This document shows, piece by piece, positions 1 to 13,700 of a DNA stretch of 64,000 nucleotides (positions are counted from its first letter, which is position 1; each line of letters starts with the position of its first letter). Both the position numbers and the translations under genes were made by a program. Location of the stretch: the NCBI GenBank assembly GCA_029721515.1, contig CM056563.1, forward strand, positions 23,026,954-23,090,953, in the 5' to 3' direction. Below the pieces are notes generated by a model that was given only the letters and a program-made list of their open reading frames with translations, did no database searches and was not told the origin of the DNA. The stretch comes from Synanceia verrucosa. Its lineage: Eukaryota; Chordata; Actinopteri; Perciformes; Synanceiidae.

Positions 1-2021
1 TGGATAATTAAATGATGTTACTGCAGAGCATGCTCTCTAAAAATAAATTTGGTCAATATTCGGTTTATATCACAATGATGTTATGACACACATTATGTTA
101 TCATTATTATCACTCATGAGGCTATTATTATTACTACTTGTGCCTACAAATAGCTGAGAAGTACTTTTTTTCATTTGTATATGACCCTGAAGTTGTTTTG
201 TGACTAATCCTGTTGGACTCAGCGTGTCATTAAGCGAACTCCACATGCATCATCAGCAGGATGTAACGTGGCCTCCTCAGTCCAGTCCTCAATGACTCGT
301 CTGCTCTGATGTCTCAAGCAGTCAGGACCCCCTCCATGTTATCACACATTAAAGACAGGACATGAACCTTTGATGAAGACTGCTCCTTTGCAGGGGATTA
401 TTTCACAACTGTATCTCAGTGTTATCGTGTATGAGTGGATTTCATGGGCGGCAGGGAGCTAAATGGACGACAGGCGTTTTTAAAGGTAAGCAAAGCTCGT
501 TTAAGTGAAGGAGAGGGTGACATACAGTACAGCATACAATGGTGGGTGGATTTTTTTTCTAAAGAAAAAGGACAATTAAATGAAAAAAATATAGAACCTT
601 ATAGATCTCTTTTGAAGAAAAAAAAACAAAATTATTATAAGTGTTTTTCATTTTGGGTTTTTATCTAGTTTGATTATTTTCTGTTTTTTTTTAAATCGAG
701 TGATATCTTTATTGTAATATTGTTATTGTTATTATAATTAGCTAATTACACTGGTTATAATTATGAGAGATGTTCTGTTAGCAGAGGTCACTTTGAAAAT
801 TAAAAAAACCTGGCACATAAAAATGGCAGTTGAAGTCTGTGAAATTTGGTGGCTTTTTTTTTTTAAATCCCCCCCCCCCCCCTTCTCTTTTTTTGTTCTA
901 ATCAACTTTAATTGTGGTAACACTGTTTGTATCCCTTTGGCTCTGCTTGAGATGAGACAGCGAATGTGAAATGATCAGCACTGGGTCCTTTTTTTTCTGC
1001 ACAGGGGGACAGGAAAGGCCCCGCTCTGGTTTACAAGCTCTCTCACACTCGCTCTGTGCTTTTCCTGAATGTCATCGCCATTGCGCTATGTCAACACGTT
1101 GTTGCCATGACTACACACTCAGACAAATGCAGCAAACGGCGTCACCGTCGGCTCCCCGTCGCCCCTTGTCAGTCACGTTCCTTTTAGGTGCCATATCTCG
1201 ACGAGCCGGCCAGCGTTCCTTCAATGGTAGCAAATCAACCTGAGCATTGTGCCCACGTCCTCACATAAAACACCCCCCCGACCCTCAGCATCCTGCCATC
1301 AGGTTTCCCTGGCAACTGTTACCGCTGCAACAGCCCTTATCACAGCGTCTTGATTTTGGTTTCGAATGCTAAACAGACGGGAGCAGACAGTCTCAAAGAT
1401 CTTTTCCTTTTTTCCTGGTTAATGTGTTTGATTTGTTTACAACTATATGTCTTATACCACTGACTTTCTGTCAGCGAATTGTGCAATTAACACGCCACCT
1501 TCCCCTGCATAGGCCCCACACCATCGCTAAACGCACCCTACACTTGTGATTAACACTCATACCCTGCATCAGTCATTAACATATTCCTTTCTTAGCATAA
1601 GGGATCCATATTTCCCCTCACAAGTTATTTACATATTCATCTGCCTCTGTGTGTGCAAATAACGGAGAAATTATCATGTGGCCATGCTGGTGGTTATGAG
1701 TGTGTCGTTTTTTTGTACATCAGCGGCTGAAAGCAAGAACTGTTACAAAAAGCTATTTGCCCCTAGTTCCTCAGATGCTGTGTGCCCTGCCTATCGCCTG
1801 TAATAGAAAGCTTTGTGTAGCCCCTATAGCTCCTGTGAAGTGGCACAAACCAGAGGCCATGTTATCGAGGCTCGGTGGTGGAGGGAGCAGTCACAGTGCT
1901 GCAGTGTCTGAGTCACAGAGCAGCGAACACACTCCCAACACTCTAATGGAAATGCTGTGTTTACTGTGCAGGAAGGGAGCCGCTCATTCATCCATTCAGG
2001 GAATAGGTGAAAAACACCAGA

Positions 2022-2062
<41 letters not shown>

Positions 2063-4187
2063 AAGCTCTGGATTATGAGATGTCTGTTGTACTGTTGTGT
2101 AAGGCAAAGAAATCAGAATATTTGAAACGGTGTTTATGGTAGATGGTGCTACACCATTGTTGATGCAATACTGTGCTGTGTGCGTGTATGTGTGTGTGTG
2201 TTGGTCTGCAGTGGGTTCACACACTCCACTTAACACCAGTTGATTGGGGAAGGCATGTGTGTTCAGATGAGTTTACGCTAGCTAGGTTGTGTGAGGAGGA
2301 GTTGGTCAGACCTCCATTTTTAAATCCCCAGTTTAAACCAGCTCTCCCTCTTCAGGCTACTTTTATGATCCTCTCTCTGACACCTAAAGTAAAAACTTTT
2401 AGATTTTTTTTCCTCTTATTTTTTTTTCTTAACCCAACTGATGAAGGGTTTGTTCAATCTGACCATCCTCGCATCCCCAGCCTCTTTTAGCTCTTTATTC
2501 ATTTGCCCCAACAAATAGCAGATCACGGGTCAAGTCTGATGGCGGCTTCTGTTTACCGCACATCCTGCAGCAAGCTAATCAAGGTTAGCGTTCCCATTTC
2601 GAACGTTTGTGCCATTTGTTTTTATAGTTTTGCCCTGGCACGGCTATATACGAGAGTAACACCTGTTGGTGAGGCTTAAGTGATTTTTAATGTGCATTTT
2701 CAGTGGCTGTATTTATGGTTAATCGACTTGACAGTGATGTGACTTTTAGTCATAATCATAACGATGCACATGAAATGATTTGCCGCTGCTGCTGCTCTCT
2801 CGTGGTGTGTGAGGTTTGTGTCAGCACAGATCTCAGTTCAGTCTGCCGCTCATTGTGACCACACTTGTGCCAGTCCCTCAGGGTGTGTTAACCTCCACGC
2901 TGAGCTCCACGCTGCTTAATTTCTTTTCTGTCACCCCCTGCTTTTTAAAAATAGCAGTGAAGCGGCGGCAGAGCTCGATGCATTATTGATACATGCGGTG
3001 TCAATGATGCATGTGCTTAGGCACCAGTGCAGAGGCCAAATGCATCAAACCACTGTAAATTATATGAATCGTTGTTCATATTTTTCACACAAGCATCAAG
3101 ACTTTGCAGCTCTTCTCACTCTGTTAAGTGCAGCAGTGTTTTGTGTGACTCTGCTGTGAGGAGGCTGGTTTCATCACCATCACGCTGCTATACGATGCCA
3201 CCAGTTTTCACATGCCTGGGTCATTCTGTTCGGAGATGTGCACAGACATTTTTTTTTCTGTCATCACTGTGAAAACCCTGCCCCGAAGCCACTTATCAAA
3301 GCTTACCGCACACACACATATACACTCCGACACTGACTGACTGAGTGATTTATTGATCGAGGTGGGGCTTTCTTAAACAATTTGCAGCTGAGTGCAGCGG
3401 AGGTTAACGCAAACCTCTGGACCGTGCTGCCGTTGCGCTTCAGTTTCACACGTGCATGCTTTATATCCTGTGAAGGTGTCCTTAATTTGAGACAAGCACG
3501 TGGCTTATTTCCTTGTTGCCTTGGTAACAGCGTTGTTGGTCACAAGATGTCTGTTTTGGTGACGTGAGGCTAATGAGGGATGACTATCTGCCGTGGGTCA
3601 GCTGCTGCTCAGAAGAAAACTGAGGAAAACTCCACACAGTCGTTGAAAGAGTAAAATGGGACACGCTCACAGCCCATGTAATTGTAAAGCACCGATTAAT
3701 GGGAATAGTAAAGCTGGAGTACTGCTTAACACAAGAGATCTCATGAATGCTTTATAAAGGAGGATATCAGCGTTGTCATGTGAAAACCTTGTTAATGATT
3801 ACGTTTTTATGTTTGCGCTGAGAAAACTCTATGGCTCGTTGTGCCAGTAAAACCCTCTCTTGGTTGGAATACAGCTCTGGATGTCACGTGACTCCATTTC
3901 TTTACGCCTCCATATTTGCATGAAAATCTGCTTTAAAATGAGAGGAATTTAAGATAAGATAAAACTTCATTCATCCCGATGGAAATTCTTTCACAACAGT
4001 TGTCATACACAGTAGGAAAAAGTAAGGAGATTTCGAAAATAAAAAGAGTGCAGAATAATGAAAAATGCTAGTGCAAAAACACCAATCTAAACAATACAAC
4101 AATATACAAAAGTCTACAAAAACTGAAGAGCATGAATATGCAAACACAAGCATACAGTAGCTGTCAAGTAAGTTTCAAAGTGACATA
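1..4187. other. No gene recognised; noncoding sequence with short low-complexity runs
   Basis: Open frames here are short, lack conserved domains, and several are built on simple repeats. There is a C homopolymer at 870-882, a GT microsatellite near 2.02-2.06 kb, and TG-rich sequence at 2175-2205. At 3950-4030 a stretch containing AAACTTCATTCATCCCGATG followed by GGAAATTC resembles the 3' tail of a common fish LINE family. I see no coding exon I can support. Confidence 0.5.
2023..2060. repeat. (GT)n microsatellite
   Basis: An uninterrupted TG dinucleotide run of about 38 bp. Confidence 0.97.
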
Positions 4188-4198
4188 TTCTGATAAAG

Positions 4199-4557
4199 GG
4201 CGGCACGGTGGTGTAGTGGTTAGCACTGTCGTCTCACAGCAAGAAGGTATCAGGTTTGAATCCGGGCCCTTTCTGTGTGGATTTTGCATGTTCTCCTCAT
4301 GTCTGTGTGGGTTCTCTCTGGTACTCCAGCTTCCTTCCACCATCCAAAAACATGCATGGGGATTAGGCTAACTGGCTAATTTAAATTAACCGTAGGTGTG
4401 AATGTGAGTGTGAGTGGTTGTCTGTCTCTATGTGTCCTGTGATGAACTGGACACTTGTCCAGGGTGTACCCTGCCTTTCACCCTAAGACAGCTGGGATAG
4501 GCTCCAGCCCCCCTAAGACCCTATGAGGATAAGCGGTAGAAAATGGATGGATGGATG
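4199..4557 (+). mobile_element. tRNA-like SINE with perfect 11-bp target-site duplication
   Basis: The element begins GGCGGCACGGTGGTGTAGTG, has an A-box-like TGGTGTAGTGG and a B-box-like GGTTTGAATCC, and ends in a GATGGATGGATG tail. The direct repeat TTCTGATAAAG flanks it exactly (4188-4198 and 4558-4568), which shows it arrived by target-primed retroposition. The body is the widespread fish repeat ending GATAAGCGGTAGAAAATGGA. It is a dispersed repeat, not a functional tRNA gene. Confidence 0.88.
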
Positions 4558-4568
4558 TTCTGATAAAG

Positions 4569-7281
4569 TCACGCTGTCAGAGTTTTAAATCACAACATAT
4601 GACTATATGCACAAGTAAACTAGAGAGACTAAATATCGCTGACTCTTATCATGTACCTGGTATACTTTACACGAATCTTGAAAATGATTAGTAGTTGTTG
4701 TAGATGTTTCAAAATCTCTTCTCTCATGAAGCAAACCTGCAGACGTGCATTGAGTTTTATCTGAAGGAAGACTGAAACAACTCTGCAGACAAACATGTTT
4801 ACGTTGCGTTTGCTTGTTGCTGTGTGAGAAACGGGAAGCACAGCAAAATCCTCACCATAATACCTTGGTCTAATGTGCATTTAATGAGAGTACAACCATT
4901 CAGAATCGTAATAAAAGCACGTAAAATAAATCAGAGAGAAAGTTTAGGGAAAATTGGATTCTGTCCCTGATATAAAGTGGTCGCTACTGGTTCCCACCTC
5001 TCTGTTTTCTTATGATCGCTTCCTGCTCGTTGTATGGCAGTTATCCATCTGTCTTCATTCAGGATCTTTGGGAATCCTGTAAAATGATCTTCTCTTTGCT
5101 CGTCCTCAGCTGTTCTAGCATCCTGGAGCACAACAGCTATCCACCATATCTCAGAGAAACGTTTACAGGCGTTTAAGTACAAGCCGTGAGATCCCTGGCA
5201 ACAGATTGAACAGAGCGCCTTCCTGCCAATATGGCTTTGTTTTGATTTTGACTGTTGCATGCTGGGATTATGTGATGTCAGCTACCGGAGCTCTATAGCT
5301 GCTGGTTGGGGTTGATGCAAGGTTTTCACCTGACAGCGTCCATATTGCGTTTTGGAAGACAGATTAGTGTTTTGAGAACAATCAGGGATGTCACAGCTCA
5401 CGTTGGGAGTTGGAAACAACTTCCTGCCCTGGAGCGCTGTGGAAAACTCCCCTTCAGTTGTGTGATGTGTGCGAACTCAGGGACCTGTGTTGGATGTCCT
5501 GAACCATCCGTAACTATTAAAGGATGTGCTGACCCAGCAGCTGTGCTCTTCTCAGAGGACAGGCTCACAGTAAAGTTTCCAAATGCACATCCCCCCCATC
5601 CATAGAAGCCAAGCTCCCAGATTTACTGTTTATGGGCGCCTCGGCTCGGCATCATAATCACACTCTGCTGTGTATGATGTTTGTTTGAAGCTAGACGGGG
5701 GCCAGAGAGTACATTTTGATGCTTTGAAGTGTAAATTCAGGTCTGGTTGGAGCACCGTATGGAGATACTGTTGGGGCAGCCATATGGATATAAGCAGGTT
5801 GTTTGACAATAGAGCGGTCTGCTGAGGTGGCAGAGACCCAGGAGGACGTGAGGTCAAACTAAGACTGGACGTCAGCAGCAAGGTCAGAAGTTGACCTAGA
5901 TAAGCTGCAACATCATCCCATTGAAAGAAGTTTACAAACAGCAGGAACCAGTTGTAACCAGTCATCAATATGAAATAAACTCTTACTGGAGATATTGATT
6001 TTTCTTTACCCTTTTTTTTGTCTCCACCCCCACATGTCAGCCAGAGAGACATGCTGCTTTTCTCATCGCTGCTGATTTATTTATCCCGCCTGGCCCTTAG
6101 TACCATCATTTCATGTCTGCTCTCATTTCTGCTGTGACACCAACCTCACATGTTATATTTTTACCGCTTACGCTCATGAACGGCTACGAGCGACGTTCAG
6201 CCGGTTTGACAGCGGCCTCCGTCCTTCTGTGTTACTGTGCATCGCATTTTGTTGTGCCACGTTTACCAGGCTGGGCCGGACGTAGACGCCAGCTTACCAC
6301 GCGACAGCTTCAGTCGCCTCAGGCCTCCCCACCCTCTGAGCCCACAGGAGATAGAGTGACAAGGGAGGACAGAAATAGAGAAAGAGAAAGACGAGTTAGA
6401 TTGAAAAGAGACGAGGATGACACATCCTGTCACTCCATATCTATGTAGGTTTTCATCTGAGCGCGTGCATGAAGGCAATACGTCGTACACACACAGAGGC
6501 CGGCTCTGTGTGCTCACTGTGTGTTTGTGGAATATCTGCATGAGTGGTATAAGTATATGCATATTTATGCATACGTCCAAGTGGGTTGCGGGGTACTTAT
6601 GTGCAGTCGAGTGTCCGTGTTTGTGGCAGAGATAAAGACATGAAGGAGGAAGGGCTGCTGTGGTGCTTATATGTCACCCAGCGCCGGAGGGGGAGTGACT
6701 CCTCTCTCTGTCCCTGACCCAGGAGAGGCAGAGGAGGAGCACAGCTGACTCCTCCTGCTCCTCTGCCTTTTTCTCACCCTCTCCTTTAGAAATGTAGCTA
6801 CAGCCTCAGTCACGGCCTCTCTCTCTGACTCACACACACTGGTACGCTCGAGAGTAACGTCTCACATTATCCCCCTTTCCCTCCTCTTGTGCTTCTCATC
6901 CCTTTAACCCTCCCGTTCCCCTCCTCCGCTCTTCTCTATCTACCTCATGCTTCCTGTTTCACCCCTCCCACCTTCCTCTCCTGCCATTTTTCAACCCCTC
7001 CCTGCAGCTAGACATCAACTTGTGATTCTGTATTAACCCCTCGATCCACACGAACACGCACCACTCCGATTCCCTCTCAGGAAAATGGAAAACAAACCAA
7101 GGCTTCTGATATTTCCTTCCCTCTGTTCAATTAAACATGGCCTCCATCTGCTTCTTTGTTTCGCTTCGGCTTTTCTTCTGCAATATTGACTATGGTTGTT
7201 CTTGTGATTGTTTCTTAAGACTGTGTTTTAACATGTTATAACCACAGATGTACGTATTAACACTGGAGGAACATGTCACGG

Positions 7282-7283
<2 letters not shown>
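4569..7283. other. No gene recognised; noncoding
   Basis: Mixed unique sequence. 6.6-7.1 kb is rich in CTCC/TCCC pyrimidine tracts. No exon with conserved coding content was found on either strand. Confidence 0.45.
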
Positions 7284-7325
<42 letters not shown>

Positions 7326-7648
7326 AGGAGGGTGGATTTGTTCTGCTTCAAGGTTCTGTGCCAAATCTTTTTTTCAGAACATTCAATCTCTGTTCATGTG
7401 CCATATTGAGAAATTTATGAAATAAAAATAACGTTTTTTCACAAAATTCAAAATGCGACCGGGCTGCTTATTTTTCACTGTGGGTTCGTCAACTTAAAAC
7501 CATGTGTGCCAAATAACTGGAGCCCAAGAGCATCAAACCTGCAGGTCACTGAGAATGAATGAACGTTGCTGTTATTTACCCAGAGAGCCTCCTCTTCCTT
7601 CACTCAGCATCAGTTTTTTTTTTTCCTCAGCGTGCCGCAGCAGTGTTG

Positions 7649-7694
<46 letters not shown>

Positions 7695-7942
7695 CGGAGG
7701 CATTGTGTCAGTGTGTTAAAGCTGATTTGACACTGAGGCTGTGGACCGGCTGGCTGCAGGGTGTGTATCGTGACCCAAGCGGCTGACCTACGCCTGCGCC
7801 CCTAGTCTGCTGTGTGTGTGTGTGTGTGTTGTTCGTGGGATGTTGTTTAGCCTGCGGTGAACACTTAGCTCGTGCTGGCTGGGGGTTTGCCAAGAGGTCA
7901 GCTTCTGAATGCTACTGACTCAGGGTTACAATTATTGGCTTA

Positions 7943-7985
<43 letters not shown>

Positions 7986-8182
7986 TTTGTTTCTATATGT
8001 GGGTGCAGGTTGAGTTTATTGAGATGGGTTGACATGATTCACTTGGTCTTCATAGTGATTCTTCTGTAATGGTTGCGGAATAAATTGTTTTATTCAAATA
8101 TTTTAATTTGATGAAGGCATTGAGCTCTAAACTATTCTGCTCACAACTGATAGAAAGGTTGTGTGCGTGTGTGTGTGTGCGT

Positions 8183-8219
<37 letters not shown>

Positions 8220-8220
8220 C
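7284..8220. repeat. Cluster of five (GT)n microsatellites
   Basis: Alternating GT runs lie at 7284-7324, 7653-7692, 7811-7829, 7945-7981 and 8159-8220. The last is mixed GT/GC. All five have the GT strand on plus. Roughly 200 of 940 bp are alternating purine-pyrimidine. Confidence 0.95.
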
Positions 8221-8433
8221 CCTCCAGCAGAGCTCTGTCCTCATGGAGACAATGTACAACGTAAAAAATGCTCAAGTTTAAAGTGTTCAATAATGCAATC
8301 TGGAATGAAATATAATCAATGACTCTTTGAGCTGCAGACATAAGTCTTGATTTGGACTTGACTTATTCACAGTAGACTGGGCTTGAGAAACAGTAATAGA
8401 CTGGAGGAAATTTATCATGTTTTGAATATTTAA

Positions 8434-8594
8434 GTTGAGTGGTTGTCTGTCTCTATGTGTCCTGTGATGAACTGGAGACTTGTCCAGGGTGTACTCTGCC
8501 TTCCACCCTAAGACAGCTGGGATAGACTCTAGTCCCCCCAAGACCCTATGAGGATAAGAGGTAGAAAATGGATGGATGGATGGATGGATGGATG
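8434..8594 (+). mobile_element. 3' fragment of the same SINE family
   Basis: It matches the 3' half of the element at 4199-4557 (GAGTGGTTGTCTGTCTCTAT onward, CTGTGATGAACTGGA, GACAGCTGGGATAG) and ends in a longer (GGAT)n tail. The tRNA-like half is missing. Confidence 0.85.
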
Positions 8595-10698
8595 AACAGA
8601 GGTCTTAGTTTAGTCAGTGTACTGCCTTCAGTATGGAGTGATCGACAAGAAACAGAGTTCTAGTAAGGCAGCAAACATATTTTAGTTACCTAAAAATCAA
8701 TATCACTTGTATCTTAAGTGTACGTTATATATTTTTTAAAATATTTTCACAGCTTTACCATGCCACCATAGTCTGGATTCTGTAAAATAGCTTTGGTTCC
8801 CCACTGGAAACAACAGTCTATAAATTATCCAACATTCATTAACCTATGAATATATTTTGAATATGCATGCAGCAGTTTCCTGTCTCCTGTATATGGTCTC
8901 CAGGAAGCATTTATTCTTTCTTTCTTTTTTTTACAAAGCTGGTAATCTAGAAATTCAGTAAATTCTGTAATCAGATTATTGTAATCCAGTTACACATTAT
9001 GTATTACTCCTCCAGCCTTTGTGTGGGTGTGCGCATGAGAAGCAGCAAAAAAAAAAAAAAAAAAAAACGCAAACAAGCACAGTCCTGTTTTGCATGATGT
9101 CTGCACACTATTCATGTTAAAGCATACAGGTTTGATTTGCATGAGCATCGTGTCATTTTGTTTTTTTACCATATATTTAAAAAAGTGTGACATGTTTTCT
9201 CTGCACGGCTGCATCGGCTTCACTGCATGGTGGGGCTCTTTCTGCAGGAGTCATGTGCTGAAACTTCAAAACGCTGAATCGACACCATGCTATCCGCTCT
9301 GAATAGATTATGCAAAAACCCACCTAACAATTCTGAATTTACCTCAACGGCCCAAGCATCTGCATGACTCGAGGGTAGAGCAGCAACTCCAAATTGGAAC
9401 AGACTGCATGAAATCCAGCGCCGTTTATATGTGACAAAACATGCGACTCCATCACAAAGCTCTATTTCTCTCCCTCAGCTCTAGTTAGGTTAAAATAGTT
9501 GTGATTGAAGAGAAGCTGGTGCAGAGTCCTGATGATGAGTGGCAAACAAGTTTCCGTTTTGTGCCTCCCCTTCTCATGAAAAGGCCAATTCTTTCAGTTG
9601 GCTGAAATCTAAGTGATTTCTCCCTCTGCTACCCCCCTTCTGGGGCCTGTCGCATGTCACTCTCCTCCTTGATGCCATTTGTCTCTGCTTTTCTGCTCTG
9701 GTGCTCGTGCCGCCTCTGCGTCACGGTTACTCCAGGAGGTGAGCTACGTCTGGAGGTCAAGGCTGGCATTAGTCCTGGATGTGAAGGTCAGAGCCGGGAA
9801 AAAGGTGCCTCTGTCTTCCACAGACTCCCACCCACTCTTCCTCTCAGCACTCTCCATCGTTCTGCAGTGATACAGTTGTAAAGTGTAACCTTGGAGACAG
9901 GGGCTAATCATCCATCCCATAGCTACCCTTTCAATCCTTCTCCCTCCATCTACCACCTCGCTGTCTCTTTACTCCTCTCCTCTTCACTCTCACCTCCTCC
10001 CACCTCCTCTTCACCGCAACAGGCTATTTAGCTATTTCATTGGGTTTACAGTATTTTCTCAATTATCTGCCTACCTCTTTACCTCTCCTCCCTCCCCTCT
10101 CTTTGTTTGTCCTGTGGAAGGACGTTTGTTTTCCTTGTGGGGGTAGAGGGGAATCGACATCGAGAGATGAGTTATTGATTAGAAAGCAGGTTGCAGGGGA
10201 GAGGTAATGCGACTCAGAGAGAGGACAGGATGACACATACAACCTACGACACATCCTGCATGCTGTATGGCGACAACGTTCCCACGCATCCCGATATGAC
10301 ATATGTGCACTGTGCTGTGTACATACACATGTGATTAAAGGTGACACAAATTGTCACTGTTGTGTGAAAATATTTGCAATTCATTAATGTTTAGCAGATT
10401 AAGAGATATGTGGTTATTTGTGGGTGGAAACCAGCATCCTGTCAGGCTCTTAAAAAAACAGATTTTTAATGATTACAAATCTGATTAGCTTGTTACGGGG
10501 CATCATCACCAGTGGGAGGACCAGAATGACACATGATTGGCTGATCCTTTCTACAAACCAACAGATGATTGACATTTATTGAGGACAGACAAACAATATT
10601 CTCACTGTCAGCTTGTTAAATATAGCAGCTTGGGCTGCGGCCTTATGATGCTGTAGGTATTGCTCCAATGTCCCTTATGTCAGGGACGCAGTGTCAAG
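8595..10698. other. No gene recognised; noncoding
   Basis: It holds an A homopolymer of about 20 bp near 9.05 kb and otherwise unique sequence. Open frames at 9.65-9.95 kb overlap one another on both strands and show no domain. Confidence 0.45.
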
Positions 10699-10797
10699 TT
10701 AACTCTTTGAGTGCCATAAACATCTATATATGTTTTTCCTTTTTTCGGTAGCGGGTCGCTGATCATGGTCTCCTGCAGCCTGTGAGTAATGTTGGGG
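10699..10797 (+). mobile_element. Truncated copy of TTAA-ended MITE
   Basis: It starts TTAACTCTTTGAGTGCCA and continues into GCGGGTCGCTGATCATGGTC and GCAGCCTGTGAGTAATGTTG, the same module as in the full copies at 30.2 and 55.1 kb. It breaks off after about 100 bp. Confidence 0.8.
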
Positions 10798-13700
10798 TAA
10801 AGTCAACTGGACTTATTTGAAGGGAGACATCTTCAACAAACCTCAAGCAAGTTGACTCTTTTTTGCTCTTTTTGGTTTACCTCGACCTGGATGACTGAAA
10901 ACCTACACAGACATAAGTCAACACTGACTTAGTTTCACACAAGAACCAAAAACATGCATGAAAATCCATGTTTATGTGATCTGTCCATCCTCACCTACCA
11001 CTCAAATTTTCTCACTTTTATACTACGTCCAATAATGATGTTGGCTCATCCTTGAGTTTATTTTGTCGGTTCTGCAAACTGGAAATTATGGCATCTAATC
11101 AGGAAATATCGGCATCTAAACTCTTGCCCCAGATCATTTTCTGAATGGATTTGAGCTGACAAACAGGATGCTCACTTGAAAATCCTGCTTTATTTTACAT
11201 CTGCTGGCATTCAGTGCAAACTCAGAATCCAGCGCTGCTGCTTGTTGTCATCATAAAAAGCCAGATTTGCTGATTTGTCTGACTCTTAGTTGCCAGGAAT
11301 CGATTTTCAGTGGATGTTTTTCTGGATTTAAAAATCACAAGATTCAGGGTAGCTCTGCAAGGCAATGCATGTTGGTCAAGCCGAAAACAAGGCGGTTTAT
11401 TTCAATTCCTCAAAGGCAACACACAGGGGATGTTATTTTCCACCTGACTGTGACACATTTTAACTGCACTGTTAAGCACACTGTAACATAATGAACAACC
11501 TACATACATGTGACACCTGTACAAGGGCAGGTGAGACAGCAGCATTTGCAGTTAGACAGAGCAGAGAATATGTCGTCCCATGAGAAGGTCAAAGAAATCC
11601 AGCAAAAAAAAAAAAAAAAGCAAGATGCAATTTATAACAAGGATTTACCCAGGGACACTATTTCATGCACAGCTATCCATGAAGAGATGTCTTTTTTTTC
11701 CCAGAGAGCAAGCATATGTTCTGTCAGACACCGTGGAGGCATCAACGTAACACCAGTCCACCAGCCAACGTGCAGTAGAAACAGCTCTTTAAGGAGATGC
11801 CAGCGTCTTCTCTGTGCTGTTCTGTGTTTGCAGAATGTTGACGGTGATACGATGCTATCACAGACTCCAGTCTGGACCCGGCGATGAGCTCACGTCCACG
11901 CATCCGTTTCCACAGAGATACTCAAACCCTGACATCCGACAGGACTCTGACAAAGGAGATGAGAGCGTTTCAGCCGGGGCCGGATCGCAGCCTGCTATCT
12001 CGCTTAATTATCTCTGATATTCAGCATTCCAGTCTGGAGCAGAACAACAATCAAACAAACATGATGCAATTATGAATGCATTACCATCCAGCAGACACGC
12101 AATCAACACGGATTGACTTGTCGCGCAACCCTGCAGAATCTCGAGTACTCTCAGGTTTCTAACACGCTGGAGATGATTGACATGCAAACTGCTCGCCTCA
12201 CCCCCGACTCTGCTTTTACTCCTCACTCTGCTAACATAAAGGTGCTTGGTATGTTTCATCAAGGTGAACAGGCTGGCTTAGTGATTGTGCACATGTATTA
12301 CACTCTAATATCCATGTACCGTGCAGGGTGCAACCTTCACTCGTGCACATGGTCACTGCTGCCACCACTCCCTTCCATCCCCTTGCTGCAGCGTTAAACG
12401 ATTCAAGTGGTTGCGGTAATGACCTGAAGCAAGGAGGCAATGGTTGAGGTGAATCTCTCTCTCACTCTCTCAGTCTCATCAGCATCTTCAATCCATCGAT
12501 TAGCTCCAGCGTACTGACAGGCAGCAGCCACTGCGGTCCTGCAGGGCTGCTTCTGTGAGCGTCAGCCTGCAAGTGTGAACAACAGATAGGAATACAGAGC
12601 CTTCTGTCGAGCACACCTATGCAAGGGAGAGCGAGAGCCTTATTTACTCCACTACCTGGTTTATTGAGTCAGCCCCCTCAGTCAGGCTCTGATGCAGCCT
12701 CCTGCCCGCCCACCGGCCCCCTCGGCCCGCCTGCCTCGATGCTAAGCCGCCAGCTTTCTGGTGCACATGCAAGTGTCGTTGACCACCTCACCACACATGC
12801 TGGCCCTGTACACGTGGCCTGGTGGCGGTAGCACTGGTGCCTAATGAGACAACGTTATTTATAGTCCAGCGTGACAGGACCGGCCTCGCCATTAGACTGA
12901 TAATGAGTCACAGGAATATTGATGGATGCTTGTCTATATTGGTATTCACCAAGGAACTGGTGCCACTTCTCCGGGTTGCCGTGGATACCAACGTTGCCTG
13001 TTCAATGGCCCAATAATAATAATGATAACAATGACAGCACTGTGTGGAGATTGAGTTTTAAAACCACAGGGAGAAGGACGCCGGCCGGAGCGTGAGAGTA
13101 ATGAGGATGGAAGGAAAGCGAGAGAAATGAAAAGAGGGAACTAAATGTGTGTGTGTGTGTGTGTGGGGGGGGGGCTGGTGAAGTTCGGTTTTGGCTGGGG
13201 GGGGCAGAGAAAGGGGGAAAAAACACAATCGATGATCAGTGAAGTAGAATTAGCATTGTTCACACATCCCCAGCCTCAACACCCCACCACCCCCTTCCTC
13301 TTGCGGCCTCTCTGTCTTTCTTGCTGCAGCGTTGCCATGACGACGGAGAAATGTGGGAATACCTCTGTCCTTCAGAGACAGAAAGAGAGAGTGAGTACAA
13401 GAGAGAAGGAAGAGATGGAATGAGACAAAGGTTAGGTGAGGAAGTAAGGAAGAGGGAGGACAGAGCAGACATTGCTCACTGGCTGCTGAGCGCTCATCAA
13501 AAACCTTGTTTAGCCCTTGAAGGAGCAGCCAAAGTATGAAACATTGTGATCTTAAACACTCGCGTGCACACATAAACAAATGTGCGTCAGAGTCGGCGCC
13601 CCGCTAATGCGTTCGGCTCCCTTCACTGGCTCCGCTTCCATGAAAGAGAGTTAGTGGAAAGTGTTTCGAGGGAGTTCGTGTGCACAAAACACAGCAGTGG

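Noticed and set aside
435..487. Possible plus-strand exon ending AAAG before GTAAGC
   Set aside because: A single donor-like site with no conserved peptide and no neighbouring exon in view.
1700..2125. 141-codon plus-strand open frame
   Set aside because: It runs through a GT microsatellite giving a Cys-Val repeat; no conserved content.
4199..4290. tRNA-like A and B boxes suggesting a tRNA gene
   Set aside because: No cloverleaf can be completed and the body and flanking duplication show a SINE insertion.
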